Shown in pieces: positions 1 to 9,307 of a DNA stretch of 64,000 nucleotides; within the stretch, counting starts at the first letter, position 1; each line of letters opens with the position of its first letter. The notes beneath the pieces were generated by a model, which saw nothing but the letters and a program-made list of their open reading frames with translations, ran no database searches and was not told where the DNA came from. The stretch is from Shewanella benthica. GTDB taxonomy: Bacteria; Pseudomonadota; Gammaproteobacteria; Enterobacterales; Shewanellaceae. The stretch lies in assembly GCA_023284085.1 (NCBI GenBank), contig JAKVHY010000031.1:16045-80044 (forward strand), written 5' to 3'. A program made the translations under genes and the position numbers.

Positions 1-90
1 CAAGAATACGAAGGCGCATACTACCAAATACAAGACGAAGTGATGGAGTCTTTACCCGTAGAGAAGGATGAAGATGCGTTTTTGGATTAG
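1..90 (+). CDS. 3' end of an unidentified gene (partial)
   Basis: An open frame enters from the left edge in frame 1 and stops at TAG (88-90), giving 29 residues of an acidic C-terminus (begins QEYEGAYYQI, ends EDAFLD). A rho-independent terminator follows within 50 bases, which supports this as a real gene end. Too little is present to assign a family. Confidence 0.5.
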   Translation, partial: QEYEGAYYQIQDEVMESLPVEKDEDAFLD

Positions 91-135
91 GGAACAATCC
101 TCAATTCGAGAGTTAATCTAGCGTTAGCTGGAATA

Positions 136-165
136 AAAATAGCAAGCTTAGCTTGCTATTTTTTT
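136..165. terminator. Bidirectional rho-independent terminator
   Basis: A stem AAAATAGCAAGC / GCTTGCTATTTT with a 3-base loop is flanked by A and T runs. It lies between the convergent partial gene (plus) and the lipoprotein gene (minus) and can serve both. Confidence 0.85.
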
Positions 166-187
166 GTCTGTTTTTTCGTTCTATTCT

Positions 188-610
188 CTAGTTTAAATTA
201 CCTTTCTCGGGTAAAACTTCGATAATTTCCCAACGTGAGCCGATTTTGTGCAGTCGAATGGTTCTATCGTCTATCCAGGCCTCCCCCCCTTTTAGTCCCT
301 GCATCTTTACGATAACGGTAACGTCGTCGGTGAACTTTCTGAAGAAGTCGATATCTATCTCTTCGATCTTCATGGTGACCTCTGTCATAGAGAGGTTGAG
401 GACGTGCCTCTGTACCGCCGAAGCAATGTAGTAGTGGCTGAGCACTTCTTTCATGGGCTCATTGACAAATTGCTTGGCCTGGTTGACATCTCGTTCCACA
501 TAGATGGCGTGAAAGAAGCCCAGAGAAACCTGTTCAGGTGTTCGGGTCGGCGCGCTCTCAGGGCTGCAGCCGGCAAGAAAGAGGAGACTAAGTAGGACGA
601 TAATTTTCAT
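188..610 (-). CDS. Putative small lipoprotein, possibly NTF2-like/DUF4878-type
   Basis: The 140-residue product begins with a lipoprotein signal peptide: MK, a hydrophobic core, then the lipobox LAGC with the acylated cysteine at residue 15. It is therefore expected to be anchored to a membrane facing the periplasm. The rest is a compact mixed alpha/beta domain, with an early helix (EQVSLGFFHAIYVERD) and later strands (VTVIVKMQGLKG, WEIIEVLP) in the order seen in NTF2-like lipoproteins. That family suggestion is inference from pattern, and no function can be given. No strong Shine-Dalgarno sequence precedes the ATG, but the signal peptide starts exactly there. It is transcribed alone toward the terminator at 136-165. 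Confidence 0.7.
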   Translation of the reverse strand: MKIIVLLSLLFLAGCSPESAPTRTPEQVSLGFFHAIYVERDVNQAKQFVNEPMKEVLSHYYIASAVQRHVLNLSMTEVTMKIEEIDIDFFRKFTDDVTVIVKMQGLKGGEAWIDDRTIRLHKIGSRWEIIEVLPEKGNLN

Positions 611-767
611 AGAGATTATTTTTTTGTGGCTCGAGTAAGGTTTGAGCCAGTATCGCTATTCTATTGCAGCAAGGCAAGGCTGATGACAAGTATCGACCCT
701 ATTAAGTATTTAAATTCTTGACAGGGAAGCGGTATTCAGTCATATCTTAATGAATAACTTTTACTGG

Positions 768-790
768 TTATCCACAGAATCTGTGGACAA
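768..790. promoter_or_regulatory. Inverted pair of DnaA-box-like sequences
   Basis: TTATCCACA (768-776) matches the consensus DnaA box, and TGTGGACAA (782-790) is the reverse complement of TTGTCCACA, a near-consensus box. Together they form a perfect 8+1+8 inverted repeat (771-787). A third, weaker match TTATCCCCA lies at 908-916. The surrounding 611-922 region has no gene I can support. Binding by DnaA is inferred from sequence only. Confidence 0.4.
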
Positions 791-922
791 GTATGTTGAA
801 GACTAGATGCATAACTTTTAAGTCCATGTTTAATATGGGCTTAAACTGCTGGTTAAAAAGTGACGCATTCTTGTTTCGAATGATTTATTGGCATCTGGTT
901 GAACGACTTATCCCCAGGTCTA

Positions 923-959
923 AAAAAACCTCTCTAGCTTGTGGCTAGAGAGGTTTTTT
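923..959. terminator. Rho-independent terminator downstream of pta
   Basis: A 10-bp stem CCTCTCTAGC / GCTAGAGAGG with a 5-base loop is flanked by an A run on the left and a T run on the right. It lies 28 bases past the pta stop and would end the ackA-pta transcript on the minus strand; it is symmetric enough to work both ways. Confidence 0.85.
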
Positions 960-987
960 GTTTTATACGTTAACCGACAGGTTTGAT

Positions 988-3135
988 TTAAGCTTGCTCA
1001 CCTTGTGCTGCTTGAATCGCCGTCAAGGCTATGGTGTAGACGATGTCATCTACCAGAGCGCCACGAGATAGATCATTGACCGGCTTGCGCATACCCTGAA
1101 GCATAGGACCTATGCTGATTAGATCGGCACTTCTTTGTACCGCCTTGTAGGTGGTATTACCCGTATTGAGATCAGGGAATACAAATACCGTTGCCTTGCC
1201 GGCAACTGGGCTGTTAGGTGCCTTAGACAGGGCAACATTTGGCATTACCGCGGCATCGTATTGAAGTGGTCCGTCTATGATAAGGTCTGGACGCTTCTCT
1301 TTGGCGATTCGAGTCGCTTCACGCACCTTATCCACATCTGAACCTGTGCCTGAGCTGCCGGTAGAATAGCTGATCATGGCCACTCTAGGCTCGATGCCGA
1401 ATGCGGCTGCCGATTCGGCAGACTGGATGGCGATATCGGCAAGTTGCTCGGCAGTGGGATCCGGGTTGATGGCACAATCGCCGTAGACTAATACCTGATC
1501 CGGCATCAGCATGAAGAAGATTGACGAGACCAGACTCGCTCCTGGTGCAGTCTTAATCAGCTGTAAAGGAGGACGAATGGTATTGGCTGTGGTATGAACT
1601 GCACCAGAGACGATACCGTCAACTTCGTTTTGAGCGACCATCATAGTGCCCAGCACCATGTTGTCTTCCAATTGCTCACGAGCAACGACTTCTGTGAGGC
1701 CTTTGTGACGACGCAGATCCAACATAGGCTCCACGTAACGTTCACGGACTGTTTCTGGCTCGATTATCTCGACACCTTCGCCTAAGGTTACACCTTGTTG
1801 CTTTGCAATACGTTCGATCTCTTCCCTGTTACCAAGCAAGATACACTTAGCGATTCCTCGCTCGGCACAGATACTGGCCGCCTCGATAGTGCGAGGCTCA
1901 TTGCCTTCGGGTAAGACGACGGTGCGGCGAGCGGCTCTTGCCAGCTCGGTTAGCTTATATCTGAATGCCGGTGGTGATAGGCGATGCTCACGAGGTGAGT
2001 TCTTGGTGGCAGACTCGATCCAATGTTGATCGATGTGACTGGCGACGAACTCCTGAACCTCTTCGATGCGCACGGCGTCATCCACAGGGACTTCATGATC
2101 GAAGCGCTGGATGTTGAGCGATGTCTGCCAGGTATTGGTATCGATAAGAAATACCGGTAGTCCGGTTTCGAAGGCTTGTTCACATAGGGCCATGATCTCC
2201 GGCTCTGGTTCATAACTGCCTGTGAGCAGCAGGGCACCGATCTTGATACCATTCATCGAGGCCAGACAAGCGGCGACGATGACATCTGAGCGATCGCCTG
2301 AGCTGACCAGTAGCGAGTCAGTCTTGATGTGAGTGACCATGTTGGGAATACTGCGGGCACAGAAGGTTACTTTACGCAGACGGCGGGTGTGCATATCACC
2401 GGCATTGATGATTTTAGCCCTAAGATGCTTGGCAAGATCGGAGGCGCGAGGCGCAACCAGATCCAGATTATAGGGCACACTGCCTAATATACGCAGTGAA
2501 CTCTTACCCGGTAGCTGGAACATGTGTGCCGCATCGGCTCTTTGGACATCCTGATGATCGAAGACTTCTGAAAGATCCGGACGCGTGCGTCCTTCCTCAT
2601 CGACCGGAGCACCAATCTTATTGATGATGGCGCCTATGATACGTTTGTTCTTCTTTCCGCCCCATGAGTTATGGGCTATTTCTAAACGGTTCATCAAGGC
2701 CGTAGCGCTCTCATTGCCCGGTGTGGCAACAAAGATCACATCGGCATCCAGCGCCTTGGCGATGGCATAGTTTACGTCGCCGGAAAATGGGTGATTACGG
2801 GTCTGTACCAGACCTTCAACGACAAGAGTCTCAGTCTCATCGGTACATTCACTGACGCGAGCGATGATCTGCTCCATCAAGACATCGATTTTATCGCCGC
2901 GAACTAAGTTTTCCGCATGTTCCATCTCGAACGGTTCGAGTGGGTTAACCGTCGGAGACTTGCATAGGATGGTGGTCGAACGTTCTGGACCCGCATCTTG
3001 TGGACGCTGTTGAGCGATAGGCTTGAAGAAGCGAACCTTAACACCGTGGTGCTCGAAGGCACGAACCAGGCCTAAACTGATAGAGGTAAGACCTACGCCT
3101 GTACCTATGGGGATTAACATAATATTGCGAGACAT
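988..3135 (-). CDS. pta: Phosphate acetyltransferase
   Basis: The enzyme converts acetyl-CoA and phosphate to acetyl phosphate in the cytoplasm, the first step of the acetate pathway. The 715 residues match the long enterobacterial form (about 714). The N-terminus has the BioD/P-loop-like domain (IPIGTGVGLTSISLGL), a DRTGG-type region follows (about residues 220-330), and the C-terminal half is the catalytic PTA/PTB domain (VVLPEGNEPRTIEAA, then GDCAINPDPTAEQLADIA and SYSTGSSGTGSDVDKV). AAGAGG precedes the ATG. It lies downstream of ackA with 130 bases between, the same order as in E. coli, and is probably co-transcribed. The product acetyl phosphate is used by AckA to make ATP and can phosphorylate response regulators. 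Confidence 0.97.
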   Translation of the reverse strand: MSRNIMLIPIGTGVGLTSISLGLVRAFEHHGVKVRFFKPIAQQRPQDAGPERSTTILCKSPTVNPLEPFEMEHAENLVRGDKIDVLMEQIIARVSECTDETETLVVEGLVQTRNHPFSGDVNYAIAKALDADVIFVATPGNESATALMNRLEIAHNSWGGKKNKRIIGAIINKIGAPVDEEGRTRPDLSEVFDHQDVQRADAAHMFQLPGKSSLRILGSVPYNLDLVAPRASDLAKHLRAKIINAGDMHTRRLRKVTFCARSIPNMVTHIKTDSLLVSSGDRSDVIVAACLASMNGIKIGALLLTGSYEPEPEIMALCEQAFETGLPVFLIDTNTWQTSLNIQRFDHEVPVDDAVRIEEVQEFVASHIDQHWIESATKNSPREHRLSPPAFRYKLTELARAARRTVVLPEGNEPRTIEAASICAERGIAKCILLGNREEIERIAKQQGVTLGEGVEIIEPETVRERYVEPMLDLRRHKGLTEVVAREQLEDNMVLGTMMVAQNEVDGIVSGAVHTTANTIRPPLQLIKTAPGASLVSSIFFMLMPDQVLVYGDCAINPDPTAEQLADIAIQSAESAAAFGIEPRVAMISYSTGSSGTGSDVDKVREATRIAKEKRPDLIIDGPLQYDAAVMPNVALSKAPNSPVAGKATVFVFPDLNTGNTTYKAVQRSADLISIGPMLQGMRKPVNDLSRGALVDDIVYTIALTAIQAAQGEQA

Positions 3136-3265
3136 AACAACCTCTTGGTGACGCTCGAAATGGCATGCTCTCTAATTGGATCATGCCGAACGATTTAGCT
3201 TACTCAATGATTTGCATGACAGGCTCGAGGCAATCAATATCGCTCCCAGCCTTGCATGTATTAAT

Positions 3266-4462
3266 TTACTTCAGCAGACTCATGGCATCTTCTGCGATGA
3301 CCCACTCTTCATTGGTCGGGATAACCAGTGCAATAGGGCCCTTGTCTGTGGTGATTTGACCTTGATTACCGAAACGTGCCGCTTTATTGCGTTCATCATC
3401 AACCTCGAAGCTGAAGATTTCTAACAGGTTAAGCACCTTAGCTCGGATAAGATCTGAGTTTTCGCCTATGCCGCCGGTGAATACCAAGGCGTCCAAGCGA
3501 CCTAGAGGCACTGTGTATGAGGCGATATATTTAGCCAAGCGGTAGCAGAAGATATCCAGTGCCAATGTGGCGCCCTTATGACCTTGTTCATAAGCTTCCT
3601 CTATGCCGCGACAATCGCTGGTCAGCTCAGATATCCCCAGTAAACCACTCTGCTTGTTCATCAGGTTGTTCACTTCATCAGCCGTGTAGCCTAGCTGATG
3701 GATCAGGTGATAGACGATAGAAGGATCCATATCACCACAACGTGTACCCATGACTAAGCCTTCCAGAGGCGTTAGCCCCATGGATGTATCGACACTCTTT
3801 CCACCCTTAATGGCTGTCACAGATGCACCGTTGCCTAGATGAGCACAGATGACATTAGTGTCTGCGATATCCTTACCGATAACCTTAGCCGCTTCACGAC
3901 TGACGAATAGGTGGCTGGTACCATGGGCACCGTAACGACGTATGCTGTTTTCACGATATAGCTTATAGGGAAGGGCATAGATAAAGGCTTTTTCCGGCAT
4001 GGTTTGATGGAAAGCGGTATCGAACACGGCAACCTGAGGCAGGCTCGGGAAGGCGGCTTGGGCGGCACGAATACCGATCAGGTGAGCCGGGTTGTGTAGC
4101 GGTGCGAATATCGCACTATCTTCGATACCTTGAACTACAGTTTCATCAATGATGACTGATTGGGTGTACTTCTCACCGCCATGAACCACACGATGACCAA
4201 TAGCTAAAATCTGTTCGGCAATTTGCGGGTGAGCGCCTAAGATATTATCAACGATATATTTTATCGCTTCACTGTGAGCGGTGAATTCACCTAGGCTGGC
4301 TGCTTGCTTCTCACCATTGACTTTCCACTTGATACGAGAGTCTACCAGTCCAAAACATTCAGCAAGACCTGAGATCTGGTTATCGCCCGTAGAGGCGTCG
4401 ATAACCGCAAATTTTAATGACGAGCTACCGCAATTAAGTACCAATACCAGTTTGTTTGACAT
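3266..4462 (-). CDS. ackA: Acetate kinase
   Basis: Acetate kinase interconverts acetyl phosphate plus ADP with acetate plus ATP. The 398-residue product has the N-terminal ASKHA motif LVLNCGSSSLKFA, the second signature (GHRVVHGGEKYT) and the phosphate-binding segment AHLGNGASVTAIKGGKSVDTSMG. I place the start at 4462, where an AAAGG ribosome site precedes ATG and the protein begins MSNKLVLVLN as in relatives; an upstream in-frame ATG would add 20 residues without family support. It is first in an ackA-pta unit and divergent from yfbV, so the 193-base gap at 4463-4655 should hold both promoters. Confidence 0.97.
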   Translation of the reverse strand: MSNKLVLVLNCGSSSLKFAVIDASTGDNQISGLAECFGLVDSRIKWKVNGEKQAASLGEFTAHSEAIKYIVDNILGAHPQIAEQILAIGHRVVHGGEKYTQSVIIDETVVQGIEDSAIFAPLHNPAHLIGIRAAQAAFPSLPQVAVFDTAFHQTMPEKAFIYALPYKLYRENSIRRYGAHGTSHLFVSREAAKVIGKDIADTNVICAHLGNGASVTAIKGGKSVDTSMGLTPLEGLVMGTRCGDMDPSIVYHLIHQLGYTADEVNNLMNKQSGLLGISELTSDCRGIEEAYEQGHKGATLALDIFCYRLAKYIASYTVPLGRLDALVFTGGIGENSDLIRAKVLNLLEIFSFEVDDERNKAARFGNQGQITTDKGPIALVIPTNEEWVIAEDAMSLLK

Positions 4463-4655
4463 GTTTAAACCTTTTGTAATGCTGTGATTATTTATCACTG
4501 AACAATATGACTTCATTGGCAATAATAGCCGAAGTCGCTAGAAGTGCTCCTATATCGGAGCCTGAAACTGCTTAATTTAGCTATCGCAAGGCCTTGGGGC
4601 TCTATTGCTGCATGTGCTATTGTAAAAGCAGTATCCATATAAATAGGTGTCGTAG

Positions 4656-5099
4656 TTGAGCATTCAAGTTATCAAAACACTGGGCGATGGTCGTCGATAT
4701 ATGAAGACTTGGCCTATGGTCAGACAACTTAGTTTTTACTTTCCCGAATATCGGGTCATCAGGGCGACTCAACTCGCGGTGACCTTGATGCCGGTGCTCG
4801 CCCTCTTGGCTGCTACGAGTCAAGTTTATATTAATGGTTGGGTTTTTTTGCCCCAGGCAATCACTATTGCCCTGTTTTTTCTTAGCTTACCTATTCAAGG
4901 TCTGCTTTGGCTCGGCTGGCGTGCTCGCCATCCCTTGCCTCTGTCTCTGCTCGACTGGTGCGATCAACTGACCGCTAAACTTTCGAGTATGGGAGTCATA
5001 CATAGTCCCCTTGGCCCGAGAGCCTGTTATCTCGATATGGCGCTGTTATTAAAGGCGGCATTTGAGCGATTAGATGATACATATTGGGAAGAGCTTTAA
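4656..5099 (+). CDS. yfbV: YfbV family inner-membrane protein (DUF412)
   Basis: The 147-residue product aligns end to end by eye with YfbV (about 151 residues in E. coli): KTWP near the N-terminus, two membrane segments (about residues 35-55 and 65-85), the motif LSLPIQGLLWLGWRA, and a C-terminal helix ending in an acidic residue and leucine. In E. coli YfbV has been linked to containing the Ter macrodomain, and the same ackA neighbourhood is conserved. The start is a TTG at 4656 with AGGTG seven bases upstream; the next ATG (4701) would remove the conserved N-terminal segment. It is divergent from ackA and convergent with pflA. Confidence 0.88.
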   Translation: MSIQVIKTLGDGRRYMKTWPMVRQLSFYFPEYRVIRATQLAVTLMPVLALLAATSQVYINGWVFLPQAITIALFFLSLPIQGLLWLGWRARHPLPLSLLDWCDQLTAKLSSMGVIHSPLGPRACYLDMALLLKAAFERLDDTYWEEL

Positions 5100-5137
5100 T
5101 TTTATCACTAATATTGAGGCGAGTATCATACATTCTG

Positions 5138-5878
5138 CTAGTAGATGGCCTTGATCCCTGCATCAACAAAGACCTGCTTAATCTGTTCCATGGTTTCACT
5201 CGAGGGGGGTGAGATATTATCGAGTTGATATGTCTCTCCCATGGCTTCCCATTTATGTTTTCCCAGCTCGTGATAGGGCAGTAGCTCAACTTTCTCTATA
5301 TTAGTCATTGGTTTGAGGAAGTTTGCCAGGCGTCGTGCCGAGCCAATATCTTCGGTGAAACCACCGACAATCACATAACGTATCCAGGTTTTTTGTTGTT
5401 TTTTATTCAGGTACTGGGCGAACTCTAAGGTGCGGTGATTGCTGACCTGTGTCAGGTCGATGTGTCTTTGATCGTCTATATGTTTTATATCGAGCAGCAC
5501 CAGATCGGTATTATCTAGCAGCTCATCTATGATAGGCGTGTATTTGCGTACAAAGCCATTGGTATCCAGGCAAGTGTGAATGCCTTCTTTCTTACATTCT
5601 GCGAATAGAGCCGAGACAAATTCGGCCTGCAATATGGCTTCGCCGCCACTGGCGGTGACACCGCCGCCGCTCGCTTCGAGGAAGGGGCGATAGCTGATAA
5701 TTTGTTCCATAAGCTCTTTCACTTCGACTTCTTGTCCACCGTGAAGATCCCAGGTATCGCGGTTGTGACAGTATTGGCAACGCATCAGGCAGCCTTGCAT
5801 AAAAGCGATAAACCTTATGCCTGGTCCGTCTACGGTACCAAAGGATTCCAGTGAGTGGATTCGACCTTTTACTGTCAT
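5138..5878 (-). CDS. pflA: Pyruvate formate-lyase activating enzyme (radical SAM)
   Basis: PflA uses a [4Fe-4S] cluster and S-adenosylmethionine to install the glycyl radical on PflB under anoxic conditions. The 246 residues equal the E. coli length. The cluster motif CxxxCxxC is visible (GCLMRCQYCHNRDTWD), followed by the SAM-binding region (ASGGGVTASGGEAILQ) and the TIM-barrel segments DTNGF and DLVLLDIKH. AAGGAG precedes the ATG. It lies downstream of pflB with about 97 bases between, including a strong hairpin, which may set a lower PflA level than PflB. Confidence 0.97.
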   Translation of the reverse strand: MTVKGRIHSLESFGTVDGPGIRFIAFMQGCLMRCQYCHNRDTWDLHGGQEVEVKELMEQIISYRPFLEASGGGVTASGGEAILQAEFVSALFAECKKEGIHTCLDTNGFVRKYTPIIDELLDNTDLVLLDIKHIDDQRHIDLTQVSNHRTLEFAQYLNKKQQKTWIRYVIVGGFTEDIGSARRLANFLKPMTNIEKVELLPYHELGKHKWEAMGETYQLDNISPPSSETMEQIKQVFVDAGIKAIY

Positions 5879-5898
5879 TATTTCTCCTTATTTGACTA

Positions 5899-5933
5899 AG
5901 TCAGGCTGTAGCGTATTTGGCTACAGCCTGACT
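5899..5933. other. Perfect 14-bp hairpin between pflB and pflA
   Basis: AGTCAGGCTGTAGC (5899-5912) and its exact reverse complement (5920-5933) enclose a 7-base loop. No U-tract follows on the minus strand, so it is not a typical intrinsic terminator. It more likely stabilises the pflB 3' end or partly attenuates read-through into pflA. Confidence 0.75.
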
Positions 5934-5975
5934 CTGTTGACGTTAACTAAGACTCATCTATATAAGATAAGCTCA

Positions 5976-8258
5976 TTACATTCCTTTAGTAAAGGTACGT
6001 GTGATAACGTCTTGCTGTTGCTCTGGTGTCAAGGCATTGAAGCGCACTGCATAACCTGAAACTCGGATAGTAAGCTGAGGATACTTGTCTGGATTGACGA
6101 TGGCATCTTCGAGCATCTCACGATTCATCACGTTGACGTTCAGATGTTGACCACCCTCACGTGACTCGTTATGAGAGAAGTATCCGTCCATAAGGGCTGC
6201 CAGGTTAGTGCGTCGGCCATCTTCATCTTTACCTAGTGCATTTGGCACGATAGAGAAGGTATATGAGATACCATCTTGTGCATGGGCAAATGGCAGTTTA
6301 GCTACAGAAGTCAGAGAGGCTACGGCGCCTTTCTCATCACGACCATGCATAGGGTTAGCACCCGGTGCAAATGGTGCGCCTGCTGGGCGTCCGTCCGGTG
6401 TGGTACCTGTCTTCTTACCATAAACCACGTTAGAGGTGATGGTGAGGATAGACTGAGTTGGTATGGCGTTGCGGTACATTTTCATGCTACGGATCTTAGC
6501 CATGAAGCGCTCTACAAGATCTGTGGCTAAGTCATCGACTCGTGCGTCGTTGTTACCGAATTTAGGGTAATCACCTTGGATGTCGAAGTCGATGGCGATG
6601 CCATTTTCGTCGCGGATGGGCTTAACTTTGGCGTACTTAATCGCAGACAGTGAATCGGCGGCGATAGATAAACCTGCGATACCACATGCCATGGTACGGC
6701 GTACATCACGGTCATGAAGTGCCATCAGGGCGGCTTCATAAGAGTATTTGTCATGCATGAAGTGGATAGCGTTGAGTGCAGTCACATATTGAGTGGCTAG
6801 CCAGTCCATCATCTTATCCAAACGGCCCATGACATCATCAAAATCTAAAAATTCAGATGTGATGGCATCGGACTTAGGACCGATTTGGGCCTTACTCTTC
6901 TCATCGATACCACCGTTTATGGCGTAAAGCATGGTCTTGGCCAAGTTAGCACGAGCGCCGAAGAACTGCATATGTTGACCGATAACCATAGGGCTCACAC
7001 AACAGGCGATGGCGTAGTCATCAGACTCGAAGTCCGGACGCATCAGGTCATCATTCTCGTACTGGATTGAGCTAGTGTCGATAGAGACCTTAGCACAGTA
7101 CTTCTTAAAGTCTAATGGTAGCTTATCAGACCATAACACTGTGATGTTTGGCTCAGGACTCGCACCCATGTTGTACAGAGTATGTAAGAAACGGAAGCTG
7201 GACTTAGTGACCAGAGTGCGGCCATCCAGACCCATACCGCCGATAGACTCCGTTGCCCAGATAGGGTCACCAGAGAATAGCTCATCGTATTCAGGGGTAC
7301 GTAGGAAACGAACCATACGTAGCTTCATCACGAAGTGGTCGACCATCTCCTGAGCTTGCTGCTCGGTCAAGGTACCGTTTTTAAGATCACGTTCGATGAA
7401 GATATCGAGGAAGCTTGAAGTACGGCCAAGAGACATGGCTGCGCCGTTTTGGCTTTTAACAGCGGCTAGATAACCGAAGTAAGTCCACTGAATGGCTTCT
7501 TGAGTATTACTTGCAGGCTTAGAGATGTCGAAACCATAGCTGGTCGCCATCTGCTTCATCTGACCCAATGCCTTGTGCTGCTCGGCAATCTCTTCACGAA
7601 GCTGCATGGTTGCACTTAAGTCTTCACCGGTTTCGAAACGCGCTTGCAAGGAACCGAATTGGGCGTACTTGTCGGCCATCAGATAATCGATGCCGTAAAG
7701 GGCGATACGACGGTAATCGCCGATAATACGGCCACGGCCATAGGCGTCGGGTAAACCCGTCAGTATGCCTGATTTACGACAACCCATGATTTCCGGGGTG
7801 TAGATATCGAACACGCCCTGGTTATGAGTCTTACGCAGTTCTGAGTAGACGTATTTGATCTCAGGGTTTAGTACACGGTCATATGCCTTGCATGAACTTT
7901 CTACCATACGAATGCCGCCGTTTGGCAACATGGCACGCTTTAGCGGTGCTTCTGTCTGAAGGCCAACAATGGTTTCGAGTGATTGCTCGATATAGCCGGC
8001 TTCATGGGAAGTGATGGTCGATACCTTGTCGGTATCGAAATCCACGGGGGCATGAGTCTGGTTTTCTTGCTTAATGCCAACCATCACCTTGTCCCAAAGC
8101 TTAGTGGTCGCTTCAGTCGCATCGGCTAGAAATGACTCATTGCCTTCATAAGGGGTGTAGTTCGCCTGGATAAAGTCACGAACATTGACTTGGGTTTTCC
8201 AATCGCCGGCGGTGAATCCTTCCCATGCGTTGGCAAACTGTTCCGTTTTTTCGGTCAT
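5976..8258 (-). CDS. pflB: Formate C-acetyltransferase (pyruvate formate-lyase)
   Basis: This glycyl-radical enzyme converts pyruvate plus CoA to acetyl-CoA plus formate during anaerobic growth. The 760-residue length equals the E. coli enzyme. The adjacent catalytic cysteines are present (AIACCVSPMVIG) and the glycyl-radical loop is intact near the C-terminus (RVSGYAVRFNALTPEQQQ, ending TRTFTKGM). AAGG lies about ten bases before the ATG. It is between focA (24 bases upstream) and pflA, the classical focA-pfl order. Its acetyl-CoA feeds Pta-AckA, also in this window. Confidence 0.98.
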   Translation of the reverse strand: MTEKTEQFANAWEGFTAGDWKTQVNVRDFIQANYTPYEGNESFLADATEATTKLWDKVMVGIKQENQTHAPVDFDTDKVSTITSHEAGYIEQSLETIVGLQTEAPLKRAMLPNGGIRMVESSCKAYDRVLNPEIKYVYSELRKTHNQGVFDIYTPEIMGCRKSGILTGLPDAYGRGRIIGDYRRIALYGIDYLMADKYAQFGSLQARFETGEDLSATMQLREEIAEQHKALGQMKQMATSYGFDISKPASNTQEAIQWTYFGYLAAVKSQNGAAMSLGRTSSFLDIFIERDLKNGTLTEQQAQEMVDHFVMKLRMVRFLRTPEYDELFSGDPIWATESIGGMGLDGRTLVTKSSFRFLHTLYNMGASPEPNITVLWSDKLPLDFKKYCAKVSIDTSSIQYENDDLMRPDFESDDYAIACCVSPMVIGQHMQFFGARANLAKTMLYAINGGIDEKSKAQIGPKSDAITSEFLDFDDVMGRLDKMMDWLATQYVTALNAIHFMHDKYSYEAALMALHDRDVRRTMACGIAGLSIAADSLSAIKYAKVKPIRDENGIAIDFDIQGDYPKFGNNDARVDDLATDLVERFMAKIRSMKMYRNAIPTQSILTITSNVVYGKKTGTTPDGRPAGAPFAPGANPMHGRDEKGAVASLTSVAKLPFAHAQDGISYTFSIVPNALGKDEDGRRTNLAALMDGYFSHNESREGGQHLNVNVMNREMLEDAIVNPDKYPQLTIRVSGYAVRFNALTPEQQQDVITRTFTKGM

Positions 8259-8282
8259 AGCGCAAATACCTTCTATTAAGAA

Positions 8283-9164
8283 TTAAACTTGATTATCGTT
8301 CTGTGCCTTCGCAAGAGCGGGGCGGCGATAAACAAACCAATAAGTGAGTCCTACGAAAATAGCGCCGCCCACTATATTACCTAAAGTGACCGGGACGAGA
8401 TTGTGGAGTATAAATTGACTCCAAGTTAGATCGGCAAACTGACTCGGGTCTATGCCCGCGTTTGCCCAAAAATCGGCTGTTGCGACTTGCTTAGTAAAAA
8501 TCGCCATCGGGATAAGAAACATGTTTGCTATGCAGTGCTCAAAGCCTGCGGCGACAAACATGGCGACGGGTAATACCACGGCAAGTAATTTGTCGGTGAC
8601 AGTTTTTCCAGCGTAGGCCATCCAAACTGCCAGACAAACCATGATGTTACACATGATGCCTAAGGAAAAGGCTTGCCCGAATGTATGGTGGAGTTTAGCT
8701 TGAGCTGTCTGTAAGTAACCTAGGCCAATTAGCCCGTGTCCTGCTTCATAATGCTTAGCGGCGATCATGAGACCTACCAAGAGCATGGCGCCGATAAAGT
8801 TGCCCAGGTATACCAGTCCCCAGTTACGCATTAACGCCTTAGTGGTGACACGCTTGCTGGCGCGGGCTGTAATGGTCAATACGGTAGAGGTAAATAGCTC
8901 GCCTCCTAAAACGACAACTAACATCAAGCCCAGGCTAAAACAGAGGCCACCGATGAGCTTATTCAGTCCGTAGGGCAGGGCGCTGCCTCCTGCCGTCGCA
9001 ACGACATAGAAGACAAAGGCTAAACCGATAAACATGCCGGCTGTTATCGCCAGAATCAAAGTAGACACTGTGTCCCTATTGACTTTAATGACGGCAGCAT
9101 CTTCCACTTTTAGTGCGGTGGCGGCTGGAGTATTAGCATCAAATGGGCTCGGACTATTGTTCAT
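8283..9164 (-). CDS. focA: Formate/nitrite transporter family channel
   Basis: The 293-residue product is a FocA-type pentameric channel carrying formate out or in, across the inner membrane. About six membrane segments are visible. Family motifs include LAITAGMFIGLAFVFYV, the GGLCFSLGLMLVVVLGGELFTS segment and the filter region CNIMVCLAVWMAYAGKT. I set the start at 9164 (MNNSPSPFDANTP) because AAGGCG precedes it and the N-terminal PFD motif aligns with FocA; the longest frame would add 24 residues. It heads focA-pflB-pflA. Confidence 0.94.
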   Translation of the reverse strand: MNNSPSPFDANTPAATALKVEDAAVIKVNRDTVSTLILAITAGMFIGLAFVFYVVATAGGSALPYGLNKLIGGLCFSLGLMLVVVLGGELFTSTVLTITARASKRVTTKALMRNWGLVYLGNFIGAMLLVGLMIAAKHYEAGHGLIGLGYLQTAQAKLHHTFGQAFSLGIMCNIMVCLAVWMAYAGKTVTDKLLAVVLPVAMFVAAGFEHCIANMFLIPMAIFTKQVATADFWANAGIDPSQFADLTWSQFILHNLVPVTLGNIVGGAIFVGLTYWFVYRRPALAKAQNDNQV

Positions 9165-9293
9165 GTTTCGCCTTGTAATTGCCATATACTGGTTATTAAC
9201 ACCAATATAAAGTTGATTCTTAGTTAATGGAACCACTAAATGAGTAAATGGGTTCCCGATAAAGCCAGTATAAAAAGCATGTAATTAAATTTC

Positions 9294-9307
9294 GTGATCT
9301 TGGTCAA
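9294..9307. promoter_or_regulatory. Candidate FNR/CRP-type site upstream of focA
   Basis: GTGATCTTGGTCAA is a dyad with two mismatches to the FNR consensus TTGAT-N4-ATCAA. It lies 130 bases upstream of focA. FNR control of focA-pfl is established in E. coli; use of this site is inference. Confidence 0.35.
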
